Shown: positions 1 through 11,809, counted from the first letter of the stretch. The stretch is DNA of 64,000 nt from Acinetobacter baumannii (GCF_009759685.1 NZ_CP046654.1:930001-994000); one strand, 5' to 3'. The notes: generated by a model not told the origin, from the sequence alone. Program-made: numbers and translations.

Positions 1-444
1 GCTGACCACTAACACGGCGCCACAAAGCCCTAGCAAAATACACAACCACTGTTTGAACCGAATATGCTCTTTAAAAACCAAAGCTGAAATAATAAAAGTG
101 AATAGCGGAATAGATTGACTCAAAATACTAGAAGCGACAGCAGTTACATATTGCTGCCCCGTATTGATAAGCAAATGATGCAGCGTTACAGAGAAAAACC
201 CTAATACGGCAAGCGCAGGAACATCTTTCCATTTTAAAAGCTGAATCCCTTTTTTCATGACTAAAAGCAGCAAGAAAACCGATGCAATCAAAAAGCGAAG
301 CAAGGCAATGTGCTGCGGTGTATATGAATGCAAAGCACTATGTACACCAATAGGTGAATAGCCCCAACAAAAAACGGTTACAGCAATACATAAGTAAAGC
401 TTAAATGCTGGAGGCTGGGTTTCGGCAGCAAGAGAAATTGCCAT
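1..444 (-). CDS. EamA/DMT family transporter, N-terminal part
   Basis: The reverse strand reads in frame from an ATG at 444 to the window edge, giving 148 residues; the C-terminal half lies outside. The protein is a chain of hydrophobic segments with the usual 10-TM drug/metabolite transporter start, including the sequence FCWGYSPIGVHSALHSYTP and a TM segment ending in LLLLVMKKG. EamA proteins are inner-membrane exporters or permeases of small metabolites; the substrate cannot be told. It is divergent from the LysR gene at 553 with 108 bases between them, a common arrangement in which the regulator controls its neighbour. Confidence 0.85.
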   Translation of the reverse strand, partial: MAISLAAETQPPAFKLYLCIAVTVFCWGYSPIGVHSALHSYTPQHIALLRFLIASVFLLLLVMKKGIQLLKWKDVPALAVLGFFSVTLHHLLINTGQQYVTAVASSILSQSIPLFTFIISALVFKEHIRFKQWLCILLGLCGAVLVVS

Positions 445-527
445 GTTAAATCTGCACTAATGAAATGGAACTCTTTCATCATATGCGTATAGATAGTTGA
501 ATAAAATTAACTTATATTGAGTCAAAT

Positions 528-544
528 ATTCATTAAAAGTGAAT
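528..544. promoter_or_regulatory. LysR-type inverted repeat ATTCA-N7-TGAAT
   Basis: A perfect 5-bp inverted repeat with a 7-base spacer lies 8 bases before the LysR start and inside the divergent EamA/LysR spacer. Its geometry fits the T-N11-A form of LysR-family sites. It may be an autoregulatory operator. This is inference from position and symmetry only. Confidence 0.35.
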
Positions 545-552
545 GATTAAAT

Positions 553-1419
553 ATGGATATTACCCAGTTAAAAATGTTTCAAACCGTGGTTGAATGCGGA
601 ACCATGGCTAAAGCATCACTACAACTACATTGCGTACCCTCCAATATCACTACACGCATTAAGCAACTTGAAGAAGAACTAGGCGCACCGCTGTTTTATC
701 GTGAAGGTAAAGCTTTAAAACTCACCCCATCAGGAGAAATCTTTCTCGATTATTGCCATAAAATTTTAGCGCTATGCGATGAAGCGAAACGGAGTATTCA
801 TCCAGATGCACCTCCCTCTGGCCCACTAAAAATTGGAGCAATTGAATCTTCTGCCACAACTCGCCTGCCCAACTTACTTGCAAAATATCATCAACGTTAT
901 CCAGAAGTTTCTATTCAAATTATTACTGGCACATGGAAACAGTTACTAGTCGATATTTCTCAGCACAAACTTGATGGAGCAATTGTTGCAGGCAATATTG
1001 AGTTTCCTATGCTGAATAAACTCAGTATTTATCAAGAAGACATGGTCTTAATTGCATCTCACTCTTTGGGAGAAATTCGTTGCCAAGAAGATTTGATTGG
1101 TAAAGAAATTTTTATGTGGACTGAAGGCTGTCCTTACCGCGCAGCTCTTGAAGAATGGCTTAAACTGAAGAATATCTCTCTCCCTATCACCAGTATTACC
1201 AGTTACGCCACCATTATTGGGTGTGTCAGTGCGGGTTCTGGCGTGGCGTTAGTGCCTAAGAGTATTTATGAGCAATATAAAAATTTAGCGCATATTCAAA
1301 GTTATAAATTCGAATACCTTGCCTTTATGCAAAATCATTTTTTCTGGCATAAAAATGTGAGTAACCATAAAGCGAGAGACATGTTTATAGAATTGATTAA
1401 GTCTGAGTTTTGTTTATAA
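553..1419 (+). CDS. LysR family transcriptional regulator
   Basis: The 288-residue protein has normal length for the family. Residues 1-60 form the winged helix-turn-helix (MDITQLKMFQTVVECGTMAKA, then SNITTRIKQLEEELG), followed by a linker helix and a substrate-binding effector domain from about residue 90 (GPLKIGAIESSATTRLP). It should bind DNA as a tetramer and answer a small-molecule co-inducer. The likely target is the divergent EamA transporter at 1-444. No clear Shine-Dalgarno precedes the ATG, but the HTH begins at the usual distance from it. Confidence 0.9.
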   Translation: MDITQLKMFQTVVECGTMAKASLQLHCVPSNITTRIKQLEEELGAPLFYREGKALKLTPSGEIFLDYCHKILALCDEAKRSIHPDAPPSGPLKIGAIESSATTRLPNLLAKYHQRYPEVSIQIITGTWKQLLVDISQHKLDGAIVAGNIEFPMLNKLSIYQEDMVLIASHSLGEIRCQEDLIGKEIFMWTEGCPYRAALEEWLKLKNISLPITSITSYATIIGCVSAGSGVALVPKSIYEQYKNLAHIQSYKFEYLAFMQNHFFWHKNVSNHKARDMFIELIKSEFCL

Positions 1420-1567
1420 AGCATTTGGGTAAGGATGCTATTCCCTTCAAATGATGATTTCTCGTAATCAAATCGTATGGGTTTTATCTCATGTCTGCAC
1501 AAGATTTATTTTTAACAGTAAGATCAGCTATCTATATTTTGATAGTCATTGGGGAGATTAATCCAAA

Positions 1568-1987
1568 ATGAAAGCCATAAAAATTTTATGTATTACAAGC
1601 TCTATCTTGGTTTCATCATCTCTCTTTGCTGAAACACCTCAACCTCAACAAGTGAATGAAGCAACCTCTAAGACAATGCCTTATGGCGATAATCCAAGCT
1701 TAGGCCGCGTACTGTTATACAAAACAGGAAAAGGAATTCAAAATTTAGGAGATTCTATTCAAGGCGCTTCTGAAAAAACTTCAAATAAAATTAGTGAAAA
1801 ATGGAAAGATACGAAAGAATTTACCGCCGAAAAAGCAGAAGTTGTTCAACAAAAAGCGGATACAGCCAAAGTATTTACTGAACAGAAAATAGAACAAGCT
1901 AAGCAAAATATCACCAGCAGTAGAAACGGTGAAAATATTCCAATCGAACAAGGTGAGCTAAGTAAATCTAGTACGACTGCCAATTAA
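1568..1987 (+). CDS. Secreted helical protein, unknown function
   Basis: 139 residues with a clear Sec signal peptide ending SSSLFA at about residue 21. A GGGGAG ribosome site lies before the ATG. The mature part is hydrophilic and predicted to be helical and Lys/Glu/Gln-rich from residue 55 on, with KDTKEFTAEKAEVVQQKAD and a similar block TAKVFTEQKIEQAKQ. The KEFTAEK motif recurs in the larger repeat protein at 4905-5666, so the two may be related. It is followed by a GC-rich hairpin at 2002-2020. Function is unknown; a periplasmic, LEA-like or apolipoprotein-like helix is possible. Confidence 0.75.
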   Translation: MKAIKILCITSSILVSSSLFAETPQPQQVNEATSKTMPYGDNPSLGRVLLYKTGKGIQNLGDSIQGASEKTSNKISEKWKDTKEFTAEKAEVVQQKADTAKVFTEQKIEQAKQNITSSRNGENIPIEQGELSKSSTTAN

Positions 1988-2001
1988 GATTAAACCAGAT
2001 T

Positions 2002-2020
2002 AGCGCGATCATATCGCGCT
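2002..2020 (+). terminator. GC-rich hairpin after the 1568 gene
   Basis: A perfect 8-bp stem (AGCGCGAT, loop CAT) lies 14 bases after the stop codon. It has no U tract, so it may slow or protect RNA rather than fully terminate. Confidence 0.4.
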
Positions 2021-2081
2021 TCCAAAGAAACACACTTTAAAAAAGACATACATCCACTACAAAGAGCTAGGAACCTGCCTT

Positions 2082-2513
2082 ATGAACAGTCAAAAACTTC
2101 TCTTTTCTACCCTGTGCTGCTTAGCATTAACTGCATGTGCAACTACCGCACCTCTTTCTTCTTATCCTCAGGCACAAGTTTTAGAACAAGATACCAATAT
2201 CGAAGCTTATCCAACCACCACAGGCAATGTAGCCAAGCTCATTAAACACGATAAGCAAGCTTGTATGATTGAATTTACGGGTTATTTAGGTGGTGGACAA
2301 GTAACTGAACATTGGATTTTTAATAATAAAGGTCTGATTTCAGCTCAATCATTTACAGAACAATATCCAGACTCTTCTGGCATATTAAGTCAAGCGACCA
2401 ATTCGACAACCAAAAGCTCTACCACTTTTAATATCCAAGATCCCGAAATTCAAAATAATTTCAAAAAACTTCAAAGTAATTTTAGTAAAGACAACTTAGC
2501 AAAGTGTGATTAA
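2082..2513 (+). CDS. Predicted outer-membrane lipoprotein, unknown function
   Basis: 143 residues with a lipoprotein signal: a hydrophobic stretch and lipobox LTAC, giving Cys19 as the lipidated residue. Asp is not at +2 (it is Ala), so sorting to the outer membrane is expected. The mature domain has short beta-like strands (QACMIEFTGYLGGGQVTEHWIF) and one further Cys near the end (LAKCD). No family was recognised. It is convergent with the subtilisin gene at 2613-3968. Confidence 0.8.
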   Translation: MNSQKLLFSTLCCLALTACATTAPLSSYPQAQVLEQDTNIEAYPTTTGNVAKLIKHDKQACMIEFTGYLGGGQVTEHWIFNNKGLISAQSFTEQYPDSSGILSQATNSTTKSSTTFNIQDPEIQNNFKKLQSNFSKDNLAKCD

Positions 2514-2524
2514 GGCTTTTTCAT

Positions 2525-2561
2525 AAAAAAACTCGTTGCAGAAGTTATCTTTTGCAACGAG
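2525..2561 (-). terminator. Intrinsic terminator of the S8 peptidase gene
   Basis: Read on the minus strand, a perfect 9-bp stem CTCGTTGCA/TGCAACGAG is followed by a run of seven T. It lies about 50 bases after the peptidase stop at 2613. Confidence 0.8.
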
Positions 2562-2612
2562 CCATAGCCATTTAAATTTTTTGGACCTAATAAAAAATTA
2601 TAAATATGCTAT

Positions 2613-3968
2613 TTAGTTAACGGTTAAACCATTGGTTGCCGCCAGTAAATCAATCCGTGGGAAAACCAAGCCCGTTCTTGAGTCAGTAATAGGTTTACCC
2701 GTAGCTTTTAACCGACTAATGGTTTGATCGATACTTTCAGTTGGACTCACACTATTCGCTCTCAATAGAGCAATCGCGCCTGCCACGTGTGGCGTCGCTT
2801 GAGAGGTACCGCCCATGGTATAGCCACCTGCGGTAATCATTGCACCCGGCGCCAATAAAGTCACAAGGCTTCCCCCATTACTAAAGCAGGCTACCTTATC
2901 TGCTGCTGTAGTTGGGTCAGAACATTTCACGGGGTTACCCCATGACACACCACCAATATTACTATCATAAACAGCACCTACCCTTACTGCCCCTGCCACA
3001 CAAGCAGGAGATGAAATGCCGTCAGGGAAGGCATCATTACCAGAGGCTACAACCGGAACCACGCCAGCAGCTCGCGCATTGGCAAATGCTGTTCCATAAC
3101 TACTATCGCTACACTCAGAGGTATATTTGACTCCTGGCACGCCAAGGCTCAAATTCACCGCTTTAATATTATAGGTTTGTGCATTGTTTACAGCCCAGTT
3201 AATCCCCGCGAGAATATCACTATCATAAGCGGTGCTTACCCACTTACCTTGCGATCTGACCTTTCTAAATACATCAATACCAATAATTTTAGTTTTAGTA
3301 GCGACTTTCGACACAATAGCGGAAACGTTACTGCCATGCCCATCATCATCCAAAGTGCCATCATCTGGTGCACTATCAAAAGAATAAACCACGCGGCAAG
3401 TACTTGATGGAGTATTCACAGCGGTACATCCGAAATCTGAATGTAGATAATTTACCCCTGTATCCAGCACAGCAACACTAGATCCCTCCCCCGTAAAACC
3501 ATTGGTATTGGCTTGTGGTTGATTAATCAAAGGCAAACTTTCAGTAGTTGTAGTACGGTTAATACGGTTTGGATAAACTGCTTTAACGTTCGGATCATTT
3601 AATAAAGATACTAAAGCCTCACGGTTACTAATCCGATAAAAAGCTAAAGGCAGGTTATTGTAATCCCGAAGTACTTGTACACCGCCGGCACGATTAAACC
3701 TTGTCTGAAGATTCTTTTTATTTGTAGCAATATAACTTCGCCGTTCTAAACCAGAAGGTACGCTCGATGAAGGAATATTGTATTCGACAATTAAATCGTT
3801 TGAATCATTACTAACCAAGGCATCTAAATCTATTTTACCTTGGAATACTTTTTGTTTTGCTGCTTGAGTTAACCGCTGTTTGGCCCCTTTGGAGTCCAAA
3901 GGAAGAGCGGACGCAGTTGTACTGAAAATTGTACATAGACCTAATAGAAACAACGTTTTACTTTGCAT
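2613..3968 (-). CDS. Secreted S8 family serine peptidase (subtilisin-like)
   Basis: 451 residues from the ATG at 3968, which has a GGAG site 8 bases upstream and opens a good signal peptide (MQSKTLFLLGLCTIFSTTASA). The in-frame upstream extension lacks such features. Residues about 60-135 resemble an I9-type propeptide (LAFYRISNREALVSLLNDP). The catalytic triad is visible: Asp169 in AVLDTGVNY, His211 in DGHGSNVSA, Ser389 in GGTSQATPHVAG. Several Cys pairs suggest disulfides in the periplasm. It should be exported by Sec, probably released by the type II system. It follows a 103-residue membrane-anchored protein by 35 bases, likely one operon. Confidence 0.92.
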   Translation of the reverse strand: MQSKTLFLLGLCTIFSTTASALPLDSKGAKQRLTQAAKQKVFQGKIDLDALVSNDSNDLIVEYNIPSSSVPSGLERRSYIATNKKNLQTRFNRAGGVQVLRDYNNLPLAFYRISNREALVSLLNDPNVKAVYPNRINRTTTTESLPLINQPQANTNGFTGEGSSVAVLDTGVNYLHSDFGCTAVNTPSSTCRVVYSFDSAPDDGTLDDDGHGSNVSAIVSKVATKTKIIGIDVFRKVRSQGKWVSTAYDSDILAGINWAVNNAQTYNIKAVNLSLGVPGVKYTSECSDSSYGTAFANARAAGVVPVVASGNDAFPDGISSPACVAGAVRVGAVYDSNIGGVSWGNPVKCSDPTTAADKVACFSNGGSLVTLLAPGAMITAGGYTMGGTSQATPHVAGAIALLRANSVSPTESIDQTISRLKATGKPITDSRTGLVFPRIDLLAATNGLTVN

Positions 3969-4003
3969 TATTTTTCTCCGTAGTTTTTCAACTAACAATT
4001 TGC

Positions 4004-4315
4004 TTATTTCGCTTTTATTTCATTTGCTGGATCTTTTTCTGGATCAATCGGTTGAATCGAAGGATCACTTTTTGTGTCATAAAAAGGAACGGTATCTGCT
4101 GATACCGATTGAGAGTGATTTGAATTTAAAGATACGTTTTTAGGTTGAGTAGGCTCCTTAAGTTTAGAAAGGGAAGATGAAGTATCTGGTTGTGGTGAAT
4201 TCGTCTCATGTAAAGCAGAATTGAATACATCAGATGCACCGCTTGTGGGTTTGAAATAAAGAACAACGGCGATCAAGCCGACTATTACAAGTAAGGAAGC
4301 TATAATTTTCATCAT
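4004..4315 (-). CDS. Small membrane-anchored protein upstream of the S8 peptidase
   Basis: 103 residues. Residues 3-20 form one hydrophobic segment (IIASLLVIVGLIAVVLYF) that is not followed by a cleavage site, so the protein should stay anchored in the inner membrane with an approximately 80-residue periplasmic tail. The tail is rich in Ser, Pro, Asn and Asp and looks disordered. No domain was recognised. It shares a transcript direction and a 35-base gap with the secreted peptidase, so it may assist or restrain that enzyme; this is inference from context. An MM pair allows a start 3 bases later. Confidence 0.65.
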   Translation of the reverse strand: MMKIIASLLVIVGLIAVVLYFKPTSGASDVFNSALHETNSPQPDTSSSLSKLKEPTQPKNVSLNSNHSQSVSADTVPFYDTKSDPSIQPIDPEKDPANEIKAK

Positions 4316-4904
4316 TTAAGATCTCTGTTCTTTTGTTTATAGACATCTATATTTATTTTTGATTATTCGAAATAAAGAGACATTTCTTGAGTTACATTTC
4401 ATGTGAAATTTCTATTTCATAAAATGTATAAACATGAGAAAAGCTAAAATATCTTTTCTCGAATAAGCAAAAATACAGTTCTGCCCTTTACGTTTATATT
4501 TCTGGCAGAATAAGGTTCAAAAAAGTGCTAAAAAGCACCCTATTCTCATAATAAGCAATTATTATGCCGTTTCCTCTAATAAATAACGAGAACTACATCA
4601 CATTTATAGATATAGGCATGTATCACATGAACAACGATAGAAAAATTTAGGAGATGAAGGTTAAAAAGCTGTAAGATGAAAATAGGACCAGCTTAATAAG
4701 AATAACTAAAAAATAAATGTTCTTTTTCACTTTATTATTAATTTTTATTAATCTTCACAATTTATCCCTAGTCTGTTTACTCAATGTAACACTGTTGTAA
4801 CGTTTTGATGAAGTGAGTTCCCAAGCTCATATTTCCTTAGCTATGATGCGATTGCGTTTATGAAATACCTCACTAAAAGGGTATATTCTTTGAAGGATAT
4901 CGCA
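4316..4904. other. 589-base gene-free region with hairpins
   Basis: No ORF of useful length was found on either strand. It holds two hairpins: an 8-bp stem with a GCAA loop at 4547-4566, and a minus-strand terminator-like hairpin at 4519-4538 that serves no visible gene. The right end should carry the promoter of the repeat-protein gene at 4905. Most of the sequence is AT-rich. Confidence 0.6.
4519..4538 (-). terminator. Orphan terminator-like hairpin
   Basis: On the minus strand the stem GTGCT/AGCAC with a four-T loop is followed by TTTTTT. No minus-strand gene lies between it and 4860, so it would end an unannotated transcript. The stem is short (5 bp), so it could also be chance. Confidence 0.4.
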
Positions 4905-5666
4905 ATGAAAATGATGAAAACAGCTATCGTTACTGCAAGTGTACTTGCTTCTGCCTCTATTTTTGCACAAAGTGCGGGCGTTAATGCAGGTGCATCTGCT
5001 CAAGTCAACGTACAACCAGGTGGTCTTGTTAGTGGCGTAGCCAATACAGTCAAAAATACTGCACATACTGTAGGGAACACAGCAAAACATGCTGGTCATG
5101 TAGCTGCTGACACAACCGTTAAAGCTACAAAAAAAACAACAGGTAAAGTAACTGAACTTTCTTCTAAAGCTGCTACTGGCACTAAACATGTAGCAAGTGA
5201 AGCTGTAACTGGTACTAAACATTTTGCTACCGAAGCTGCTACAGGTACAAAAAATTTAGCGACTAAGGCTGCAACTGGCACTAAAAACCTAGCAGTTGAA
5301 GCTAAAGCAGATACAAAAGCACATCTTGATGCTGTAAAAACTAAGGTAGCAGAAAAACAAGCTGACCAAAAAGAATTTACTGCTGAAAAACAGGCCGATG
5401 CTCAAGCACGCGTAGATGCTGTTAAAGCTCGTGTAGCACAAAATCAAGCTGAGCAAAAAGAATTCGTTGCTGACACTAAAGCTGATGCTCAAGCAAAATT
5501 AAATGCAGCTCAACCGGCTCATGGAGTTAACGCTCAAACAGGTGTAAACGTTGGTGTTAATGTTGCTGGTATTAATGCAAATGCAAACGTAAATGCAGGC
5601 GCTCAAGCGACTACACAAAAAGGCGAAAAGAAATCTTTTATTAAAGGTCTTTTCGGTACTAACTAA
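4905..5666 (+). CDS. Secreted repeat-rich helical protein, unknown function
   Basis: 253 residues from the ATG at 4905, which has GAAGGA upstream and opens the signal peptide MKMMKTAIVTASVLASASIFA. The mature chain has three parts: an Ala/Thr/Lys-rich region with four 11-residue repeats (residues 89-132, type AATGTKHVASE), about two and a half copies of a roughly 29-residue helical repeat containing KEFTAEK/KEFVADT, and an Asn/Gly/Val-rich stretch (VNVGVNVAGINANANVNAG) before a basic tail KKSFIKGLFGTN. Eleven-residue periodicity is typical of LEA and apolipoprotein-like amphipathic helices. It shares KEFTAEK with the 1568 gene. No catalytic motif is visible; an envelope stress or surface role is possible. 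Confidence 0.75.
   Translation: MKMMKTAIVTASVLASASIFAQSAGVNAGASAQVNVQPGGLVSGVANTVKNTAHTVGNTAKHAGHVAADTTVKATKKTTGKVTELSSKAATGTKHVASEAVTGTKHFATEAATGTKNLATKAATGTKNLAVEAKADTKAHLDAVKTKVAEKQADQKEFTAEKQADAQARVDAVKARVAQNQAEQKEFVADTKADAQAKLNAAQPAHGVNAQTGVNVGVNVAGINANANVNAGAQATTQKGEKKSFIKGLFGTN
5169..5300 (+). repeat. Four 33-bp in-frame tandem repeats
   Basis: Four consecutive 33-bp units start at 5169, 5202, 5235 and 5268. Each encodes an 11-residue unit with the core TGTK followed by H/N and a small-residue helix. The protein repeat is better conserved than the DNA, where third codon positions differ, so the array looks old and selected. Confidence 0.85.
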
Positions 5667-5679
5667 TTAAGTTAGCAAT

Positions 5680-5708
5680 AAAAAAGGGCGATTCATCGCC
5701 CTTTTTTA
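5680..5708. terminator. Bidirectional terminator
   Basis: A 6-bp GGGCGA/TCGCCC stem is flanked by A6 on the left and T6 on the right. It lies between the repeat-protein gene and the convergent astE, and can serve both. Confidence 0.9.
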
Positions 5709-5727
5709 TTTGTCTAAAATTAACTAT

Positions 5728-6702
5728 TCAGATTGTTTCAGTTAAAACCAAGCCTGCACGTAAACCAATCTTCACATTCGGGTTTGGAAATAAAATCCAG
5801 ACCTGATCTTGTTCAACTACATAGTTACCAGAAGGTTGAGTCGCAATGATTTCGCCTTTAGTAAAAGTTGAAAAGTTGGGAGCCTCAGCAGATAAATTCA
5901 GGTGGAACTCTTCATCTTTTTTTATTAAAGAGTCAGATACCTGAAACACACGAATTTTTGGTTTATTACGCACTGGTAAAGCTTGCTCAGAAACCACGTT
6001 ACGAATGACTTCATCAATTGAAGCAAATTGACTCAAGTCATTTTGTCCAAATGGCAATGCTTTGCCTAACTCTAAAGTTGCACTCGCCGCCTTAAAATTC
6101 TCACTCGTAAAATGGGTAAACGTTTTACCTATCGCATTATGATAAACCAAAGCATCCAAATCAGCTGCTTCAAGACTTGCTGTTAAATCAGCATCATAGC
6201 CATGTGTTTGATATGGAAATAAAGCAAATGTTGGTAATAATGAAGCCCGAATTGCGGTGTGCAAATCATAATGATAACGTTTTGCCTGACTCGAACTTTC
6301 CTGAAAGAAAGTGGCAACAGTCTGCTCTAAAACCTCAGCACGCTTAGATTCTTCAGTTACAGGCAGATTTTTATACCCACCACAGAACATACGGTTTACA
6401 TCGTCATGTACATAACGCTTGCCTTGACGCATCGCATAGGGATTACCCAATACAAGCAATAATCTCACCGCAAGCTTTAAACGCCCAGCAAATAAATCGG
6501 TGCAAAGATGAGATAGCAATTCAATTGGTGCCGTTTCATTTCCATGTACTCCAGCTGACAGTACGACAGCTTTGTCGTACTGCGCATGTGGTGTACATTC
6601 AAGAAGTCCCTCACCTAACCAACGCCAAGAAAAATTTGCTTGTTTTCCCTCGCGCGTTGCAGGTTGCTCACCTTGTAAGGTTAATGCTAGAAAATCTTGC
6701 AT
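5728..6702 (-). CDS. astE: Succinylglutamate desuccinylase
   Basis: 324 residues, last gene of the AST operon and last step of the pathway: hydrolysis of N-succinylglutamate to glutamate and succinate. It belongs to the zinc carboxypeptidase-like AstE/AspA family. The zinc ligands are visible in [11 protein letters not shown] (His and Glu) and HYDLHTAIR (His), and the catalytic Glu in [13 protein letters not shown] very strong AGGAGGTG ribosome site precedes the ATG at 6702. It follows astB by 12 bases. Confidence 0.95.
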   Translation of the reverse strand: MQDFLALTLQGEQPATREGKQANFSWRWLGEGLLECTPHAQYDKAVVLSAGVHGNETAPIELLSHLCTDLFAGRLKLAVRLLLVLGNPYAMRQGKRYVHDDVNRMFCGGYKNLPVTEESKRAEVLEQTVATFFQESSSQAKRYHYDLHTAIRASLLPTFALFPYQTHGYDADLTASLEAADLDALVYHNAIGKTFTHFTSENFKAASATLELGKALPFGQNDLSQFASIDEVIRNVVSEQALPVRNKPKIRVFQVSDSLIKKDEEFHLNLSAEAPNFSTFTKGEIIATQPSGNYVVEQDQVWILFPNPNVKIGLRAGLVLTETI

Positions 6703-6714
6703 GTCACCTCCTCA

Positions 6715-8058
6715 TTATTTTTGGAAAGGATAAACCGAACCTAAACCTAAAATTTTAGTCAGTTCATCAAGTGCCATACGGCTTTCCATGAGTAAATGCG
6801 GATCTGCCAAATCTTCTTGTGCTAAACGATCGCGATAGTGTTTATCTACCCACTGATTAAGTGTCATAAACAATTGATCATTCATGAGAACTTTTGGATT
6901 TACGGCATTTAATTCGGTTTCATTTAATGCTACACGTAAACGCAAACAAGCCGGACCACCACCGTTACGCATACTTTCACGCAAGTCATAAACCTGAATT
7001 GCATCAATTGGTGTACCCATTTGAATCATGTCATTCAAATAGCTCCATACTGCAGCATTTTGGCGAGACTCTTCTGGCACAACAATGGTCATTCCACCAT
7101 CTGGACGAGTCAAAATCTGACTATTAAATAAATATGTTGCAACAGCATCGTCCACAGTCACACGGTTTTCAGGCACTTCAATTGAAATAAAGTCTTCACC
7201 GATGCTTGCCATTTTCTGACGAATTTCGGCAAATGCCTGATCTTGATTTAAAAATGCATGTTGATGGTGGAATAAAACCTGCTGGTTACTTACCGCAATT
7301 ACATCATTATGGAAAACACCCTGATCAATCACATCCGGGTTTTGCTGAACAAAAACGGTATGTGCTTCATCTAAACGGTGCAATCGTGCAATGGCCTCGC
7401 TCGCTTCACGTGTCTGACGTGCAGGATAACGTTTTGGTCCCGGTAAACCATTATTTAAATGTTGTTGACCATAAACAAACACCTGAACACCACGTTTAGC
7501 ATAATCACCACCTAAACGATTGTGATTTGCTGCCCCTTCATCACCGAACAAAGCCACTTGCGGTAAAGCTTCATGGTGTACAAAATGACGTTCATTTTTA
7601 AAGATCGCTTGTAAAACTTGGCTTGTAGTTTCAGCTTCAATTGAACGGTGAAATTTATTGTTCAGGTTAGCCGCTGTAAAATGCACGCGCTCATCTTGGC
7701 TATCAGCCGAAGGTGAAACAGTCGCAGCATTTGCAGTCCACATTGGAGAAGCTGAGCTTAAAGATGACAGTAGCTCTGGTGAATAACGCATTGCTTGAGC
7801 CACAACACTAATGTCATCTCCGGTAAAACCTAAACGGCGTAACATCGGAACATGTGGACGCTCATGCGGAGCAAGTACACCTTGTTTCATCCCCATGTCA
7901 GCCAAAGCTTTCATTTTTAATAAGCCTTGTTTCGCCGCCAATTTTGGGTTAGACAAATTATTGCGGTTTTTGGTCGATGCTTCATTACCAAAAGACAAAC
8001 CCGCATAGTGATGTGTTGGTCCCACTAAACCATCAAAATTTACTTCATATCCTTTCAT
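6715..8058 (-). CDS. astB: N-succinylarginine dihydrolase
   Basis: 447 residues, the usual length. It converts N2-succinylarginine to N2-succinylornithine, two ammonia and CO2, the second AST step. Recognisable family blocks are [18 protein letters not shown] at the N terminus, [10 protein letters not shown] (catalytic Glu region), [11 protein letters not shown] (catalytic His region) and [11 protein letters not shown] carrying the nucleophile Cys371. It lies 17 bases after astD and 12 before astE in one transcript. Confidence 0.96.
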   Translation of the reverse strand: MKGYEVNFDGLVGPTHHYAGLSFGNEASTKNRNNLSNPKLAAKQGLLKMKALADMGMKQGVLAPHERPHVPMLRRLGFTGDDISVVAQAMRYSPELLSSLSSASPMWTANAATVSPSADSQDERVHFTAANLNNKFHRSIEAETTSQVLQAIFKNERHFVHHEALPQVALFGDEGAANHNRLGGDYAKRGVQVFVYGQQHLNNGLPGPKRYPARQTREASEAIARLHRLDEAHTVFVQQNPDVIDQGVFHNDVIAVSNQQVLFHHQHAFLNQDQAFAEIRQKMASIGEDFISIEVPENRVTVDDAVATYLFNSQILTRPDGGMTIVVPEESRQNAAVWSYLNDMIQMGTPIDAIQVYDLRESMRNGGGPACLRLRVALNETELNAVNPKVLMNDQLFMTLNQWVDKHYRDRLAQEDLADPHLLMESRMALDELTKILGLGSVYPFQK

Positions 8059-8075
8059 TTTTTCTTTCCCTAGTG

Positions 8076-10576
<2,501 letters not shown>

Positions 10577-10594
10577 GGCTAGCTTTCCTTTTTT

Positions 10595-11809
10595 TTATTT
10601 AGCCAACTTTGCCAAAGCTCTTTTTAAACGAGCAATCCCTTCATCAATATCTTGTTCAGGAATAATTAGAGAAGGAGTGAAACGAACCACGTTAGGTCCT
10701 GCGATTAAAGCGAGTAATCCTTCTTCGCCTGCCCATGTGGTAATGTCTTTCGCTTTACCTGCATATTCAGCTTTTAGTACACAGCCAATCAATAAACCTT
10801 GACCACGAATTTCATCAAATACTTGATATTCAGCATTTAAAGTATTTAATGCATCAAGGAAATATTGATGACGGTGTTTCACACCTTCAAGTACTTCTGG
10901 TGTATTAATAAACTCAAAAACTGCACCTGCAACTGCACTTGCTAACGGATTACCACCATAAGTCGTACCATGTGTACCTACAGAAAAATGCGGTGCGAAC
11001 TTATCAGTTGTTAACATTGCACCGACCGGGAAACCACCGCCCAATGCTTTTGCAGTCGTAAGTACATCCGGAATCACACCGTAGTTCATGTAGGCATAAA
11101 GTGCACCTGTACGACCTACACCAGTTTGTACTTCATCAAAAATAAGTAAGGCACCGAACTGATCACACAGTTCACGTAAACCTTTTAAAAATTCGATGTC
11201 AGCAGGAATAACCCCGCCCTCACCTTGTACAGGCTCCACAATTACTGCACAAGTTTGTTCATTTATGACTGCTTTAGCTGCTTCTAAATCATTATAAGCA
11301 ACATGGCTAATACCGTTTGGAAGTGGTGCAAAGTCTTGTGAATATTTTGGTTGGCCACCTGCTGAAACGGTAAATAAAGTACGGCCGTGGAAAGCATTGT
11401 TAAATGCCACAATGCCACTTTTACCTGCAACACCGCTGTCGAGTCCAACTTTACGCGCAAGTTTTAATGCTGCTTCATTCGCTTCTGCACCTGAGTTACA
11501 GAAGAAAACCTTGTCTGCAAATGTATTTTCGGTGAGTTGTTTAGCAAGGCGTAGTACTGGTTCATTGGTATAGCCATTACCAACGTGCCAAAGTTTTTTT
11601 GCTTGTTCTGTTAACGCATTGACTGCCACTGGATGCGCATGACCTAATGCATTTACTGCAATCCCGCCTGCAAAATCGATATATTCTTTATTTTCTTGAT
11701 CCCAGATACGTGAACCTTCACCACGTACCGGAATGAAATTTGCCGGTGCAAATACTGGAACCATCCAGTCATTAAAGTTGCTTCGAGTTACAGAAATTGG
11801 CTGTTCCAT
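10595..11809 (-). CDS. astC: Succinylornithine/acetylornithine transaminase
   Basis: 404 residues, class III aminotransferase. It moves the delta-amino group of succinylornithine to 2-oxoglutarate, giving succinylglutamate semialdehyde and glutamate. PLP-site residues are visible: [17 protein letters not shown], Asp225 in [13 protein letters not shown], and the Schiff-base Lys254 in [14 protein letters not shown]. Proteins of this group often also act on acetylornithine. It is the first gene of the AST operon, with a TGAGGT ribosome site, and is separated from gdhA by a terminator. Confidence 0.93.
   Translation of the reverse strand: MEQPISVTRSNFNDWMVPVFAPANFIPVRGEGSRIWDQENKEYIDFAGGIAVNALGHAHPVAVNALTEQAKKLWHVGNGYTNEPVLRLAKQLTENTFADKVFFCNSGAEANEAALKLARKVGLDSGVAGKSGIVAFNNAFHGRTLFTVSAGGQPKYSQDFAPLPNGISHVAYNDLEAAKAVINEQTCAVIVEPVQGEGGVIPADIEFLKGLRELCDQFGALLIFDEVQTGVGRTGALYAYMNYGVIPDVLTTAKALGGGFPVGAMLTTDKFAPHFSVGTHGTTYGGNPLASAVAGAVFEFINTPEVLEGVKHRHQYFLDALNTLNAEYQVFDEIRGQGLLIGCVLKAEYAGKAKDITTWAGEEGLLALIAGPNVVRFTPSLIIPEQDIDEGIARLKRALAKLAK

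Noticed and set aside
4827..5222. 131-codon minus-strand ORF rich in Cys and Ser
   Set aside because: It is antisense to the repeat protein gene; its composition mirrors the Ala/Thr/Lys codons of the real gene, and no ribosome site or domain is seen.
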